The notes under the pieces: generated by a model | Seen by the model: the letters and a program-made list of their open reading frames with translations, nothing else | Told to the model about the DNA's origin: nothing | Databases searched by the model: none | NCBI GenBank assembly: GCA_010015675.1 | Contig: ML977011.1 | Span: 323,393-387,392 of the forward strand | DNA: 64,000 nt | Direction of reading: 5' to 3' | DNA from: Byssothecium circinans | Taxonomy: Eukaryota > Ascomycota > Dothideomycetes > Pleosporales > Massarinaceae | Position numbers and translations under genes: made by a program | Shown here: piece by piece, positions 46,142-58,434 of the stretch | Layout of the letters: the number at the start of each line of letters is the position of its first letter | Numbering within the stretch: the stretch's first letter is position 1

Positions 46142-49100
46142 ATGCCGCTCGTCGACAACCCGCAAATCAAGCACGCGAGCTTGCACAACCCGCTGCCGCT
46201 GCAGCTGCACACGTATATCTGGCCATTCCTCATCATATGGCCGGCCTTCCTCGCCTTCTATCTCTCTCCCGAGCGCTATGAGAAGCACATCCAGTCGTCG
46301 GAATGGACTTTCGTTTGGGTCGGCAGCATTTTCACGGTGCAATCTTTGATCTGGCTTAGTACTCACTGGAACGTTAACCTGAAAAGCGCCTTTACCACGA
46401 CGAAAGCACGCGATGTGCGCACCGCCCAACTCATCAAGGCGATCCCCATCGCGAATGCGGGCACGGCCGAGATCTGCCCTCTGATCCGCGACAACGTTGG
46501 CGGAAAGCAGAACATCTCGTTTCTGTTCCAGAAACGCCGGTTCCTATATGACCCCGAAAAGGGTTCGTTTGCCCCGCTTTCCTACGCTCTTGACGCCGAA
46601 CCAAAGCCCAAGATCGAGACGTTCCAGAACACGAAGGGATTGACCACGCCGACGGAAATTGAGAAGCTACAACACCATTATGGGGACAACAACTTTGATA
46701 TCCCAGTGCCCACGTTCACGGAATTGTTCAAGGAACATGCAGTTGCGCCGTTCTTTGTGTTCCAGATCTTCTGTGTGGGATTGTGGATGCTGGACGATTA
46801 CTGGTACTACTCGCTGTTTACTCTGTTCATGCTCGTCGCCTTCGAGAGTACCGTTGTGTGGCAGAGACAGAGGACGCTGAATGAGTTCCGCGGCATGAGC
46901 ATCAAGCCATATGACTTGCTGGTTTACAGGCAGAAGAAGTGGCAGGAGATCATGAGCGACAAGCTGTTGCCCGGCGATGTGGTCAGCGTAGGCAGGACGA
47001 AAGATGACTCCGGTGTTGCTTGCGATATGGTGCTTCTGGAGGGCTCCGCAATCGTCAACGAGGCTATGCTTTCGGGAGAGAGTACACCGGTCTTGAAGGA
47101 GTCGATACAACTGCGACCGGGCGATGCGATTATTGAACCCGAAGGCTTGGACAAGAACGCTTTCCTCTACGGTGGAACAAAGGTGCTCCAGGTGTCGCAT
47201 GGAAACTCGGCGGAGGACGATATGGGTGCTGTGTCGAAATTGGCCTCTGGAGTCCCTCCACCACCGGATAAGGGCGCCATTGCTGTCGTTGTCAAGACCG
47301 GATTCGAGACCAGCCAGGGAAGCCTTGTCAGGACTATGATCTACTCGACTGAGCGCGTTTCCGCCAACAACGTCGAGGCACTGCTCTTCATTCTCTTCCT
47401 CTGCGTTTTCGCCATTGCTGCCTCTTGGTACGTCTGGAATGAGGGAGTCAAGCAGGACCGCAAGCGATCGAAGCTCATGTTGGACTGCGTCTTGATCGTC
47501 ACCAGTGTTGTGCCCCCAGAACTACCTATGGAGTTGAGTTTGGCTGTCAATACCAGTCTTGCAGCGCTCAGCAAATACGCTATATTTTGTACAGAACCCT
47601 TCCGCATCCCATACGCCGGACGTGTCGATGTTGCCTGCTTTGACAAAACTGGTACTTTGACCGGTGAAGATCTGGTTGTAGATGGCATTGCAGGGCTTAC
47701 ACTTGGTCAACCTCGCGCAAAGGTTGGGCCTGATGGCGCTCATGTCGATCTCAGCGCTGTCCACGAAGTCGGAACCGAGACAACGCTCGTCCTTGCTACT
47801 GCTCACGCTCTTGTCAAGCTGGACGAGGGTGACATTGTTGGTGAGCCCATGGAGAAGGCTACTCTTGCATCTCTGGGCTGGAACCTCAGCGCCTCCAACA
47901 TACTGCAACCCAAAACAAGCTCCGCAAAATCACATGCCGAGCTTGTACAAATTCGACGCCGCTTCCAGTTCTCTTCTGCCCTCAAGCGTCAGAGCTCAGT
48001 TGCCACTGTGTTGGTCAACGATAAGAAGGCCAAACGAAAAGTGAAGAGCACGTTTGTGGGTGTCAAGGGAGCCCCGGAGACGATTCGCAAGATGTTGGTT
48101 AATACACCGCCAAACTACGAGGAAACCTTCAAGCACTACACCCGAAATGGTGGCCGTGTGCTCGCTCTTGCGTACAAGTTCCTGGCTCAGGATGCTGAGC
48201 TTGGCATGTCTCGCATTAACGATCTGAAGCGTGAGCAGGTGGAGTCTGAACTTCACTTTGCCGGTTTCTTGGTTCTCCAGTGCCCGCTCAAGGATGACGC
48301 TCTTCAGGCTGTCCGTATGTTGAATGAGGCCAGCCACCGCGTGGTTATGATCACCGGCGACAACCCCCTGACTGCCGTTCATGTCGCTCGCCAAGTCGAG
48401 ATTGTCGACCGCGAGTGCTTGATCCTGGACGCACCCGAGCACGACGATTCTGGCGAGAAGCTTGTCTGGCGCAGCGTTGACGACAAAGTCAACATTCCTG
48501 TCGATCCTACACAAGCACTCGATGCTGAGATTTTGAAGAGCAAGGACCTCTGCGTTACTGGCTACGCGCTTGCAAAATTTGCGGGCCAGAAAGCCTGGAA
48601 GCAGATTCTCCGCTACACTTGGGTCTACGCTCGTGTGTCGCCGAGGCAGAAAGAAGACATCCTCCTCGGTCTGAAGGAATGCGGATACACCACCCTCATG
48701 TGCGGTGATGGAACCAACGATGTCGGCGCGCTCAAGCAAGCACACATCGGTGTCGCTCTGCTCAATGGAACACAGGAAGATTTAAACAAGATCGGCGAGC
48801 ACTTCCGAAATACAAAGATGAAGGAGGTGTATGAAAAGCAATGCCAATTGATGCAGCGTTTCAACCAGCCTGCTCCTCCGGTGCCCGTCATGATCGCTCA
48901 CCTGTACCCACCTGGCCCTGGTAACCCGCACTACGATAAGGCGATGGAGATGCAGGCCAAACAGAAGGGTCTGCCGCCTCCTGCACCCAACGGCACTGAT
49001 GCGACTGCCACCAATGGCGCAGTAGCCAAGCAACAACCGCCCACTGCTCAGCAAAAGGCTGCCGGCCTGGCCGACACGTTCACGCAGAAAATGATGGAGA

Positions 49101-50070
49101 GCGAGCTGTCTGAACTTGACAATGAACCACCTACCATCAAACTTGGCGATGCATCAGTCGCTGCTCCTTTCACTTCTAAGCTTGCCAACGTCGTTGCTAT
49201 CCCGAACATAATTCGCCAAGGGCGATGCACGCTCGTTGCTACCATTCAGATGTACAAGATTTTGGCACTGAACTGCTTGATCTCCGCATATAGTTTGTCG
49301 GTCCTGTATCTTGATGGTATCAAATTCGGCGACGGACAAGTCACGATATCAGGTATGATGATGAGTGTGTGCTTCTTATCAATTTCTCGCGCAAAGGTAA
49401 GCTTGCCCACCACCGCGTTCATGGCTTCATGCTAACAGAACGAAAGCCCGTAGAAGCCCTCTCCAAAGAGCGTCCCCAGCACAACATCTTCAACTTCTAT
49501 ATCATCGGCTCCGTCCTTGGCCAATTCGCCATCCACATAGTCACTCTAATCTACATCTCCCAATACGTGCAACGCATCGAGCCTAAAGAACGCAACCCTG
49601 ACCTCGAAAAAGAATTCGAGCCCTCACTCCTCAACTCGGCAATCTATCTCCTGCAACTCATCCAGCAAATCTCCACCTTCAGCATCAATTACCAAGGCCG
49701 TCCCTTCCGTGAATCCATCAAAGAAAACAAGGGCATGTACTGGGGCCTCGTCCTCGTGTCTGGCGTTGCGTTCAGTTGCGCGACGGAATTCGTGCCCGAG
49801 ATCAACGACAAGTTGCGGTTGGTGCCGTTCACGAGCGAGTTCAAACGGACGCTCACGACTATTATGATTTTGGACTATGTGGGGTGCTGGATCGTGGAGA
49901 AGGGGTTGAAAGTGTTGTTTTCGGATTATAAACCGAAGGATATTGCGATTCGGCGGGCGGACCAGAATAAGAGGGAGGAGGAGAGAAAGGCGGAAGAGGA
50001 GAGGAGGGCGCAGGAGCAGAAGAATAGGGAGTTGGAGGAGAAGGCTCGGGCGGCAGGGTTGGTGAGGTAA
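46142..50070 (+). CDS. SPF1: P5A-type ATPase, endoplasmic reticulum (Spf1/Cod1-like)
   Basis: This polytopic ER ATPase acts as a dislocase that removes mis-inserted transmembrane helices and affects protein sorting and ion balance. Exons are 46142-49396 and 49447-50070, joined by a 50-nt GTAAGC...AAAG intron in phase 0; the product is 1292 residues. All P-type hallmarks are present: actuator SGES (311-314), the P5A-specific PPELP (458-462), phosphorylation motif D501-KTGTLT, and GDGTND (855-860). N-terminal hydrophobic helices (TYIWPFLIIWPAFLAFYL) precede the core, as in Spf1. The last exon carries the final transmembrane helices and ends in a long Arg/Glu-rich cytosolic helix (REEERKAEEERRAQEQ). 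P5A identity rests on PPELP and length. Confidence 0.96.
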
Positions 50071-53000
50071 TCCCGGGGGGTCCTGTTGGAATGTTGATGG
50101 ACGGTCTTAGAGATGTGCATAGTGAAGGCTCGGTTGAATTCTTAGTGTGGTGAGGTGTAATACATAGGTTCGCTGAATAGACTGGCATTTGTTCCCCTCT
50201 TCCTTCCGTCTTGTATCTGAGATGACTGAGTAATAGATACTAATAGGGCACTGGCTTGGCTATGATTAGTACACGATACGATCCTCACAAAATGGTGTGC
50301 ACAGCCTGATAAGACACCCAGATCCGGATGGAGGTGGCAGTGATGATAGTGATGCTTTTCATCACCATCGCCACCGTCACCCATCCTCCCGGCTTACTCA
50401 CATCCCCACAACCAATGTATATATAAACCCACCTTCATCCTCCACCTCTCAGCTTCCCTCCTCACACTACAACTGCACGTCTGTGCAATCATGGGAATCA
50501 AAAACCCATGATCAGAAACATCGATGTGCGCCTCTTCTAGTAGGAGTACTGAAATCAACAACATAAGCCATTCATGGCAGGTTTTCTCTCGACTTTGGTT
50601 TTAATTGAGGAGGGGTGGGGAGGGGTGTGGGGAAGTTGGGGACCGGAACTGGAAAGTGGTAGCCCCGAGTCGCATGGAGTTGTTTTTGGGGTGTGTTGTT
50701 CTAAATACAAAAATTCGAAGATAAAAAATGGAATGGGCCGGTGCGGTGGGTGAGAGTGGGAGAAAGAGAGTAAAGAAACGACTGTGGAATGGAGGAATGT
50801 TCGACCGACTGCGCGTGTGGGACTTTAGGGAGTAAGAAAAAGAATAGCGGTGAGGAGGCATGTGTCGGTGTGGCGACTTCTGGGATTTATTATTATTATT
50901 ATTTTTGGTGTCGAAAACCAAAAGACAAGACGGGCATGACGGTGTGTGCGAAAGAGTCTGGACGTCGCACTCATGGTTTCCTCGCCCTAGCTCGGCTCGA
51001 AACTTTGCTCAGGACCCCGCTATGGCGCGGAGAAGTGTGCGTGGGCGTGAGAGTGAAATTAAAATGGAAGTAAGATTAGAAATGTTTGGTCCGGTGGGGA
51101 AAGAGGTTGAAAACGCGATTCCTAAGTTTTATGAAGTTTTTCGAGACTGGCCCGGCTTTTGGCATTTTTTTGGACTGAGGAACCTGGGTTTGAAATGTGG
51201 ATTCAGGACACCACACGAGAGTGTCCGGGCTTTTGCGTGTTTGGAGAGGAAAAAGAATGAAGGCAAAAAGCCTATGGGTCCTTGTGGTTGAGAGGAGATA
51301 TTGAAAAAGGTTTGTACACACCAGATATGGATCTGTGGACCTGGGCTGTGGACTCAGAATAAGACGGAAAGAACCCATGTTGTGAGATTTGGACCAAAAC
51401 CAATATTATATGAGAGTGAAGACCGAAAAAGACTGGGGAAGTGAACAAATAAAACGAAGCACTGAGAGGTCATGTTTTATTGCTCGGCACTGTGCTATAA
51501 CTTCTCCTTGAAGAATATGATGTTTTTGGACTAGAAGTTGAGAAAGTGAGAATACATGTGCGGGTGTGATCTCTCCTTGATCTAAAGAAGATGACATCTG
51601 ATCTCCTCATATCATATGTTCTGCATGCGCACCTTGGCCGCGTGATCTTGGGAATATATTTGTCCGTGGAACGAAAAGTGGTTGAGATCTGTATGCATGT
51701 TGGATTGGGATTGGGAGTGGAAACAAAAGCTGAGAGCATATCTCGACATGTTCTGTGCTGGGAGATTTGCGCCGAGAGCAAGAGGTTGGCGCCTAACCTT
51801 GGGACATAAAGTTTTTCGATAAGTGGAGTAATGTTGTTAGAATTTATTGAGTGGAGGACTAAAAGGACACCCCACAGGAACAATGGCTTGTGGAAACTTT
51901 CTTTCTCGCTAGAAATCACCAACCAATATTTACATGATTGCGCTTGAGTTCTCCTGCATCTACCATTTATACTTTTGGTGCCGAAAGCATAAGCCACCAA
52001 TGGACATGTACGTCTCTTACTGTTAGCCGAACAATAAAAAGTAAAAGCCCTGTGTCTATCCTAGTATCCTCTTTGTCCCTAAGTTTTTAAAATCGACCTA
52101 TAATTTTTATCGGATTTAAAGCGATTGGAAAAGGGAGCAATGTAGCCTGGTGGAAGCGCGGAGATTGAAAAGCGTGGTTTGAAGTTACATGCTCTCCTAT
52201 CGGAATGAAGCCTTAAGATGTATTTGTCGCTTTGCTTTCTCCAGCGTGAAACCCGAAAGTAAAAGCATCTATGTGTGCCTTCGAAGGACGAGAAATTTAA
52301 AATAGGCCTTATGATGGTGGCATGGATTGTCTGCGCATCTCACGCCCTTATACATTAAAAGAGCAGTATTCTACTGCTAATTAATTGAGCCTTTGGGGTT
52401 CAAAAGTTTTTCCAAGATGAGCAGAAAAGTTGCGATGTGCGTTTGTTTATAGGACTGGCCAGAACACGAATAAAAACTTTGGAAGTATCGTTCCATGTCT
52501 CTTCCTTAGAGCTCCCCTCATTGCCTTTCTACAACCCTTCTCCGAATTTTTTTTTTGGCGTCAGTTCCAGCTCATGCTAGGGTTTCTGCTTTGCAGAATT
52601 AAAACCACGGACCTGTTCATCTATGGTTTTCTTGGAGGCGAAGCTTGCGAAGGATCCTGAGTTCACTTCGATATTTTGGCATTAGAAACGTACTGGGAAA
52701 GAGTTGATGCCCAGTGCCTGGTTCTCCTGGATTGGAAGATGTTAAAAATCAATTAAAGTCGAATACCACAATCAAAATGAGTTTCCGCTGGCCTCTTCTG
52801 TAAAGAAAGCGAATGAAAATATCCCTCCATCACTGTGATGTGGAGGTGTCGTTTGGTAATCAAGACCATCGTTACAAGATAAAACCAACTCAATTCTCCC
52901 ATTATTCAAAATGCTACTTGCGCTTGACTATGTTCGGGATATGGAAAGTTGGTTGCTTGAGGCCATATGTTCCTGCTCGTCGGACCGGAGATGAAAACAT

Positions 53001-55546
53001 CGGTAGGGAGATGCCATGGTCAGGTCTGGAATTTCTCCCTTGCCCATAAAGTAACGCAGCAAATACGTCATGTGTAGGGTGGAGACTGAAAGATATGTGA
53101 GTGTTGTTATGGCAAGTGGAGGCGGTTCGAAAAAGCAGTGCAGGATGTGACATGATTGGAGATTTGCTGAAAGCAAGGGGACTAGGGATCTAAAGTGGAT
53201 ATGCTAGTGCTAAATGGAAAGAGTGGAATAATGTGAGAAAACTTCACGAGTATTAGGAGCTGAGAAAACCCAATGAGGGGTGCTTCATGAGCTTGGGGTT
53301 TGGGTTAAAAATCAGACTTAAAAATGTTGGACGGAAGGGGGAGGATGGACTTATGATATAATTATATTCCGCCTTCACTGATTTGAGCTGGACCTCTATC
53401 TAGCTCTACAAGTACAGCAGGTGAAAATTAAAAAGGAAACACTTCGGTAACATGTTGCGTTTCCCGAAAAGTAGCCACATATTACGACCATGTTGTGTTG
53501 CTAGAATATAAACAAACCAAGACGGAAAAGATTACATGCTCCCTTTACGTGTCGTGCCCTTTTTACTTAGGCAGTGCGCAGATTCCGAGTGGAGAACGAT
53601 CGCATGGAAGCGCTCTTGAGAGAGGACTGAAAAATAGTTGGTCGGACATGAATGTCCTGCGGCTATTGTGTCTAAAGTGGATTAGCTTATGAAGTTATGA
53701 CCTTTCTACCTGCCGAAGCAGATAACCAAAGATATTAGCATTACCGCACGATGGCCTGGGAAGTCAAGCGTAGCGCAAAATTATGGACTCCACCCGCATG
53801 AATTACGGATGAATCAGGAACAGATTTTGGCCAGAAGTTTGCAAGATGAGCTTATGCTTGCGCAGGTATGAGGACTTTCTAGGTAGCAACAAAAGGAGAA
53901 TATTGTATCAAATGGCGTTTGGCCCGAACAAGGCACAGGCTTCACGCCTTTGGATACCGTGCGATAGAGTTGTCTGAAACTCGGATATGTATTTCCGCCT
54001 GATCAACTCAACCTCCATATTAGAGTATTTTCATACTATGGAATGCATATATGAATGCGTGCTAGCTGTATGCGGCCTTGAGCCTCTCTCGTTTTTGAAC
54101 ACATGGGCTTTTGAAAGCTGCAGAGATCATATCCATATCGTCTTTTCTTGGACTATTATTTGGCACAACAGCTGATTCTTGTGTCTGGATTGGAATCTAT
54201 AAAAGTGTATTAAAACCAAACATGTGGTTCAAGACATGCATGTGCGATTCGGTTGATAAACTATATAAAACCAAAGATTCGGAACTAAAATCAGGACCAA
54301 CGCGCACTGATGCAAGTTGTTCCCTAGAAAATATGAAAATATTAATGTAAAGTCTGCAATGGCCCTGGACTGGCGTCACGACAAATGTATCGCGACGAGT
54401 CCATGTGTGGCTGGATTTTGAAACAAGAGAATACTGTGATTATGAATCACCTTGACAAAGCACAAGAGAAATAATTCAGATCCAGAGAATGTATCCTGTA
54501 CAGCAAGATCAAAATACGCAGCAAGGTGGCCGGCGTTCGGGTGTCGTTAAGTAAAGAACTTCCGCACTCATGCCGACTGGCGCCCGCGGGGTCGGAAGTA
54601 TAGAAGTCGAAGAGATTACTGTGAATGGGAGGTTGGGAAAACGGCTCAACACGGATTTGAAACTCTTGAATGACAATGGTGACGAGCTTTACTGAGCAGT
54701 GTTGATGAGGGCCGTTGTTCAGGTGATGGCGTTGAGGTGAGACGTAGGTGTTGGGGAAGACGCTCGTCTTTGGGTTTGGACCTTCCTTACTCTTGCTTAA
54801 TAACTGATCTCACCATCTTCCAGGTTTCGCTGTATACTATTGTTCCTACTTGAAGATATTCACTATATACTGTTGTGCTTACTTCAAGATAATGGCGGTT
54901 TGCACGAGTCAGTATGATTAGTGAGATGCATGCTATCCTCGTTTGTTCGTGTTCATCTTTACTGGCGTGGACTGAGAGGACACTCTCAAGCGCCGAAGCG
55001 GTGCCAGTCCCTCCATCATACCTGCGTGCATGTGCAATTTCGTACTTGGATAAGGAGTCACTGATGTATATGTGGCTTGTCTAAACCACCGTTCTGGGTC
55101 GCGAGGTCGCGTCTGGAGTCGAATTTGCCGTCTCAGGTGCCTTAGAGTGCGAATATGTCGTTATATCGGTGAGATCCGTCGTGGCTGAAATGGAGATGCG
55201 ATACTGTTTAAAGGGGAGCTGTAGAATTCTGAATTGAGTGTACTATGATTCATAAGGCGCCCCAATTGGGGCTAGCGCGTCGCGACTTCCATCTCTCGCA
55301 CATGTATCATAGACGTTCTCCTTCTGATCTCAGCCTTCGTTTTGGACCGGAGCAAATGTGTACTTTTCAACTATTTACTGACGTGGAGTGCTTTGCTTTC
55401 ACCTGCACGAAAAGAATATAGCTGCCGAATTCATCCGACTGCCGGTTCAACGATGCCGACATTCGGCCAAACTACCACGCGAGGTGAAGACTCTTCAACG
55501 GCCTCACTGTGCTCAAGTGCTCACCCATCTCTTCACACTGCCCCCA
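50071..55546. other. long AT-richer stretch without a recognisable gene
   Basis: 5.5 kb with no convincing coding sequence. Base composition is visibly AT-richer than the genes on either side, mostly from about 50.9 to 54.5 kb, though not as extreme as a fully RIP-mutated repeat. Open frames are all short. Small features are a TTA/TAT microsatellite at 50888-50908 and an imperfect tandem 33-mer at 54828-54893. It may hold long regulatory DNA, a non-coding transcript or an ancient decayed repeat; sequence alone does not decide. Confidence 0.5.
54828..54893 (+). repeat. imperfect tandem duplication of 33 bp
   Basis: Two adjacent 33-nt units (54828-54860, 54861-54893) match at 26 positions; both contain TATAC and an ACTTsAAGATA core. 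It lies in the gene-empty stretch and no function is evident. Confidence 0.7.
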
Positions 55547-56323
55547 ATGGCTCGCATACTCATCACTGGATCTGCTGATGGCCTGGGCTCTACCGTAGCC
55601 AAACGTCTCGTTGCAAATGGCCACTCAGTCGTCCTTCACGCACGTAACGCCCAACGGGCTCGAGACGCGACGTCAGCCTGCCCTGGTGCGGAGACAGTCG
55701 TCACTGGCGATCTTTCAAGCGTATCCGAAACCAAGAGGCTCGCCGAAGAGGTGAACAAACTCGGCACCTTCGACTGCATCATCCACAATGCGGGGTTACT
55801 TCACGGCGGGTTTCGCAAGACACCGGACGGCATCCCCGCGCTGGCAGCTGTCAACACGCTCGCGCCGTACATCCTATCCTGTCTAATTCAGAGACCGAAA
55901 CGCATCGTCTTCTTGTCCTCTCAGTTGCATCGCGGCGGTGACGGGAGTTTGGAGGATATACTATGGACACAGCGGGGCGAGCAGCGGTGGAGCGACACTA
56001 CAGCATACTACGCGAGCAAGCTGCACAGCATCATGTTCGCCAAAGCCTTTGCGCGCCGATGGCCGGATGTTAAGAGCAATGCGCTCGATCCGGGATGGGT
56101 CCCAACGAAAATGGGCGGGAGCGGGGCCACAGGAAGCATCGAGGCTGCTGTTCAGTCCTATATCATGCTCGCTGAAGGCACAGAGCCCCTTGCACAAACA
56201 AGCGGAAAATATTTCGAACCTGGGAAGAGAGAGGGCCGCCCCGAGGCCGTCGCGGATGACGAGAGAGCTCAGGATCGACTATTAGCTCTTTGCGCCGAGT
56301 TCACAGGCGTGCAGGTAGTCTGA
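55547..56323 (+). CDS. short-chain dehydrogenase/reductase (SDR)
   Basis: This NAD(P)-dependent oxidoreductase of the SDR superfamily has an unknown substrate. It is single-exon, 258 residues, from ATG 55547, which places the Rossmann motif right at the start (MARILITGSADGLGSTVAK). The cofactor motif TGSADGLG, the NAG triad in CIIHNAG, the catalytic serine in IVFLSSQ and YYASK with catalytic Tyr and Lys are all intact. DPGWVPTKMGG is the usual segment after the active site. The frame is open further upstream, but that part lacks motifs. No transmembrane or targeting signal is seen, so it is probably cytosolic. It stands next to a long gene-empty stretch. Confidence 0.9.
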   Translation: MARILITGSADGLGSTVAKRLVANGHSVVLHARNAQRARDATSACPGAETVVTGDLSSVSETKRLAEEVNKLGTFDCIIHNAGLLHGGFRKTPDGIPALAAVNTLAPYILSCLIQRPKRIVFLSSQLHRGGDGSLEDILWTQRGEQRWSDTTAYYASKLHSIMFAKAFARRWPDVKSNALDPGWVPTKMGGSGATGSIEAAVQSYIMLAEGTEPLAQTSGKYFEPGKREGRPEAVADDERAQDRLLALCAEFTGVQVV

Positions 56324-56655
56324 CAAAACATGTCTTTGGAAATCCAGTCTTGATGATGCAGAAAATTCTGGTTGCCGCTCTATTTTCAGTGAAGGTTGTG
56401 CGACAGGGCTGCAAGGCCTCAGCTTACTGGTCTTGACCATCTATAAATATACGAGATCGCCGACCATGTGCGCACACATGCATGTCACTTGCCCGCGATT
56501 CATTTTGTACAGTGCCGCGTCGCCTTTTCCATCACCGATAAAAAAAAAAAGCTTCGAGAGGGCTCAAGTGCGCTCTCTGGAGAATGTGCGAAGAGGTAGG
56601 CACTACCGACTGTAAACAACCAGCAGAGGGAAGTGACGATCACTTGGGGTGAGCA
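56324..56655. other. intergenic region and possible first exon of the F-box-like gene
   Basis: 332 bp. A candidate mini-exon ATG TGC GAA GAG at 56584-56595 followed by a GTAGGC donor would splice in phase to the AG at 56654-56655. An A-tract (about 56540-56550) and promoter sequence fill the rest. The splice is hypothetical. Confidence 0.35.
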
Positions 56656-57673
56656 GCTTCTATCTTGGCGGTGTGCTTGCCAACTTCTAACGCGCGACCC
56701 AGGAAGAGAAAGCGCGATTTGCATATCAAGGGGAAAGGGGGAGAGCGAGAGCAAGACGGAGGCCAGCAACCTCGCAACCTCGACATCTCATCCGACGTTG
56801 AAGATCTCCTCATACTGCCGAAAACTCCACGTCGACGGCAAAGGCAAGCCGCATATCATCCATGTACTGCAGGCAAGACTGACAGCAGCAAGCGATACGC
56901 TAAAAAGAACCAGCGTTGACTCACCAGCTCAATCGTTTCATCTTGACTTCGCTCAAGCCATTCTCACCAGCCTCCCTCGCGAACTCCGCGATCAGATTTA
57001 CACCCAGGTTCTCGGTACCGGTCATGGGAAGATTACGGTGTGCGACGGCAAACTGCCGCACCATTTGCGCTCAAATTGCGACCGGATGCGTACCCACGAC
57101 ACTTTCTGGGACACTGCTGCCCTAAGGCACTACGTCGACCCTGTTTACGTTGGCACGCAAATGGCAGACGAGATTGCCCGAACGTTCTACAAAGCGAACA
57201 CGTTCTACTTCGACTATCATGAGCTGTACCTGTTGGAAAAGTTCCTTGGTGTGGATCGTTTCGGCCGTGGATATCGACCAGCTGAGCTCGTCCAGAGAAT
57301 CGAAATCGTACTAGATGAGTACTACCGCTGCTCCTGCAATGCGAACGCACTTGCTTTCTGCGGGCGACCTGCCAAAGTGGAAGCCTCTCCTGCCGATGTA
57401 ATTCAATTGTGTTTGGAGCACCTCTTCCTCACGACCAGCGCAATACACATCAAGTTCATCATCTTCTATACAAAGGAACGAAAACAGGACCTTGAGCCGC
57501 GTCAAAGCCTGATTGAGATCTTGTCTCCAATCATATTGCGACTGCATGCGCAAGGCCGCAGAGTATCGCTGGCTTTGCATACGAGTACGGGTTGTGTGCG
57601 GAGTGTCGAATGCTCTGGTGCGAAACGTATCGAAGAAGAGTTCTACGACTTTCTCAACAATATATCGCAATAA
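56656..57673 (+). CDS. F-box-like (2EXR-type) protein, start unresolved
   Basis: The C-terminal two thirds is clearly protein: QAILTSLPRELRDQIYTQVLG is the usual fungal F-box-like start, followed by YVGTQMADEIARTFYKANTFYFD, typical of proteins that list 'I x x E x x x x F Y x x N x F x F'. Such proteins may be SCF-ubiquitin-ligase adaptors; the partner is unknown. The frame ends at the stop 57671-57673. No ATG lies in frame before the LPREL block, so the N-terminus must come from another exon. A second frame over 56665-56919 carries a nuclear-signal-like ARPRKRKRDL and could instead be the true N-terminal exon. Compare with the broken relative at 12379. Confidence 0.6.
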
Positions 57674-58434
57674 ATTGGAGACTATGCGTTCCTTTATATC
57701 GACCTGGATTTGCGACGACAGGGCGTTATAGAAACGCTTCGTCGATGGCAATAGTGTTCGGACATTATTCCATTCGAAACATTCCCCGCCAGCCCGAAAG
57801 TGCGTCCCTGGGCAGATCGTTTCTTCTCCATTTGGCATAAAACACCAGATGTATAGCTGACGTCAAAGAGTTTAAAGTTATTCTCAACAGCCCTTCCCAA
57901 TGCTCCCAATTCTCAGCGTGCTTCTTGCATCACTCTACCCAGCTATGGCTAGGGGACGTCCAAATCAGTATCATGGGCATAACTTGCATCATCTAGACCA
58001 CCGAAGAATCTCCTGATTAACGTTGAAGACCGGAGCACAAGGGGTTGGAAGTTGGAGATAATATTTGCCTTGATCAAACACATGATTCTTGTATGTGGCC
58101 TGTGCAGGGACGACGTGCGACAAACATTGTAGGCGAGTAGGGCATCATTGCGCGCTAGTCTGCAGGACGAGTAACAAAGAACTATTGCCTTTGCGCGAGG
58201 GTCGAAAGGACGCCTTCGAGTCCTTTGTCAGGCTTTGTTCTATTTTGAGAACGAGGCCCTTCACACATTTCTTGACAACTTCTTTCATAACACCCTCGTT
58301 GGCCCAACACATTCCTGAACCTTTCCGAACTTTACATTTTGCAAGTATTCAACGCATCGATAACAGAGACGATTCTACTTCGAATAATCCACTCAAATAT
58401 TTGTAATACAAACACATCTGGCCATTGGAGTGGT
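57674..58434. other. intergenic region
   Basis: 761 bp of 3' end and promoter sequence. Short frames only; the downstream gene's frame is open back to 58339 but lacks an ATG. Confidence 0.5.

Noticed and set aside
50071..55546. Strongly RIP-mutated transposon
   Set aside because: AT content is raised but not extreme by eye, and no transposase or reverse-transcriptase fragments are readable; left open as a finding only.
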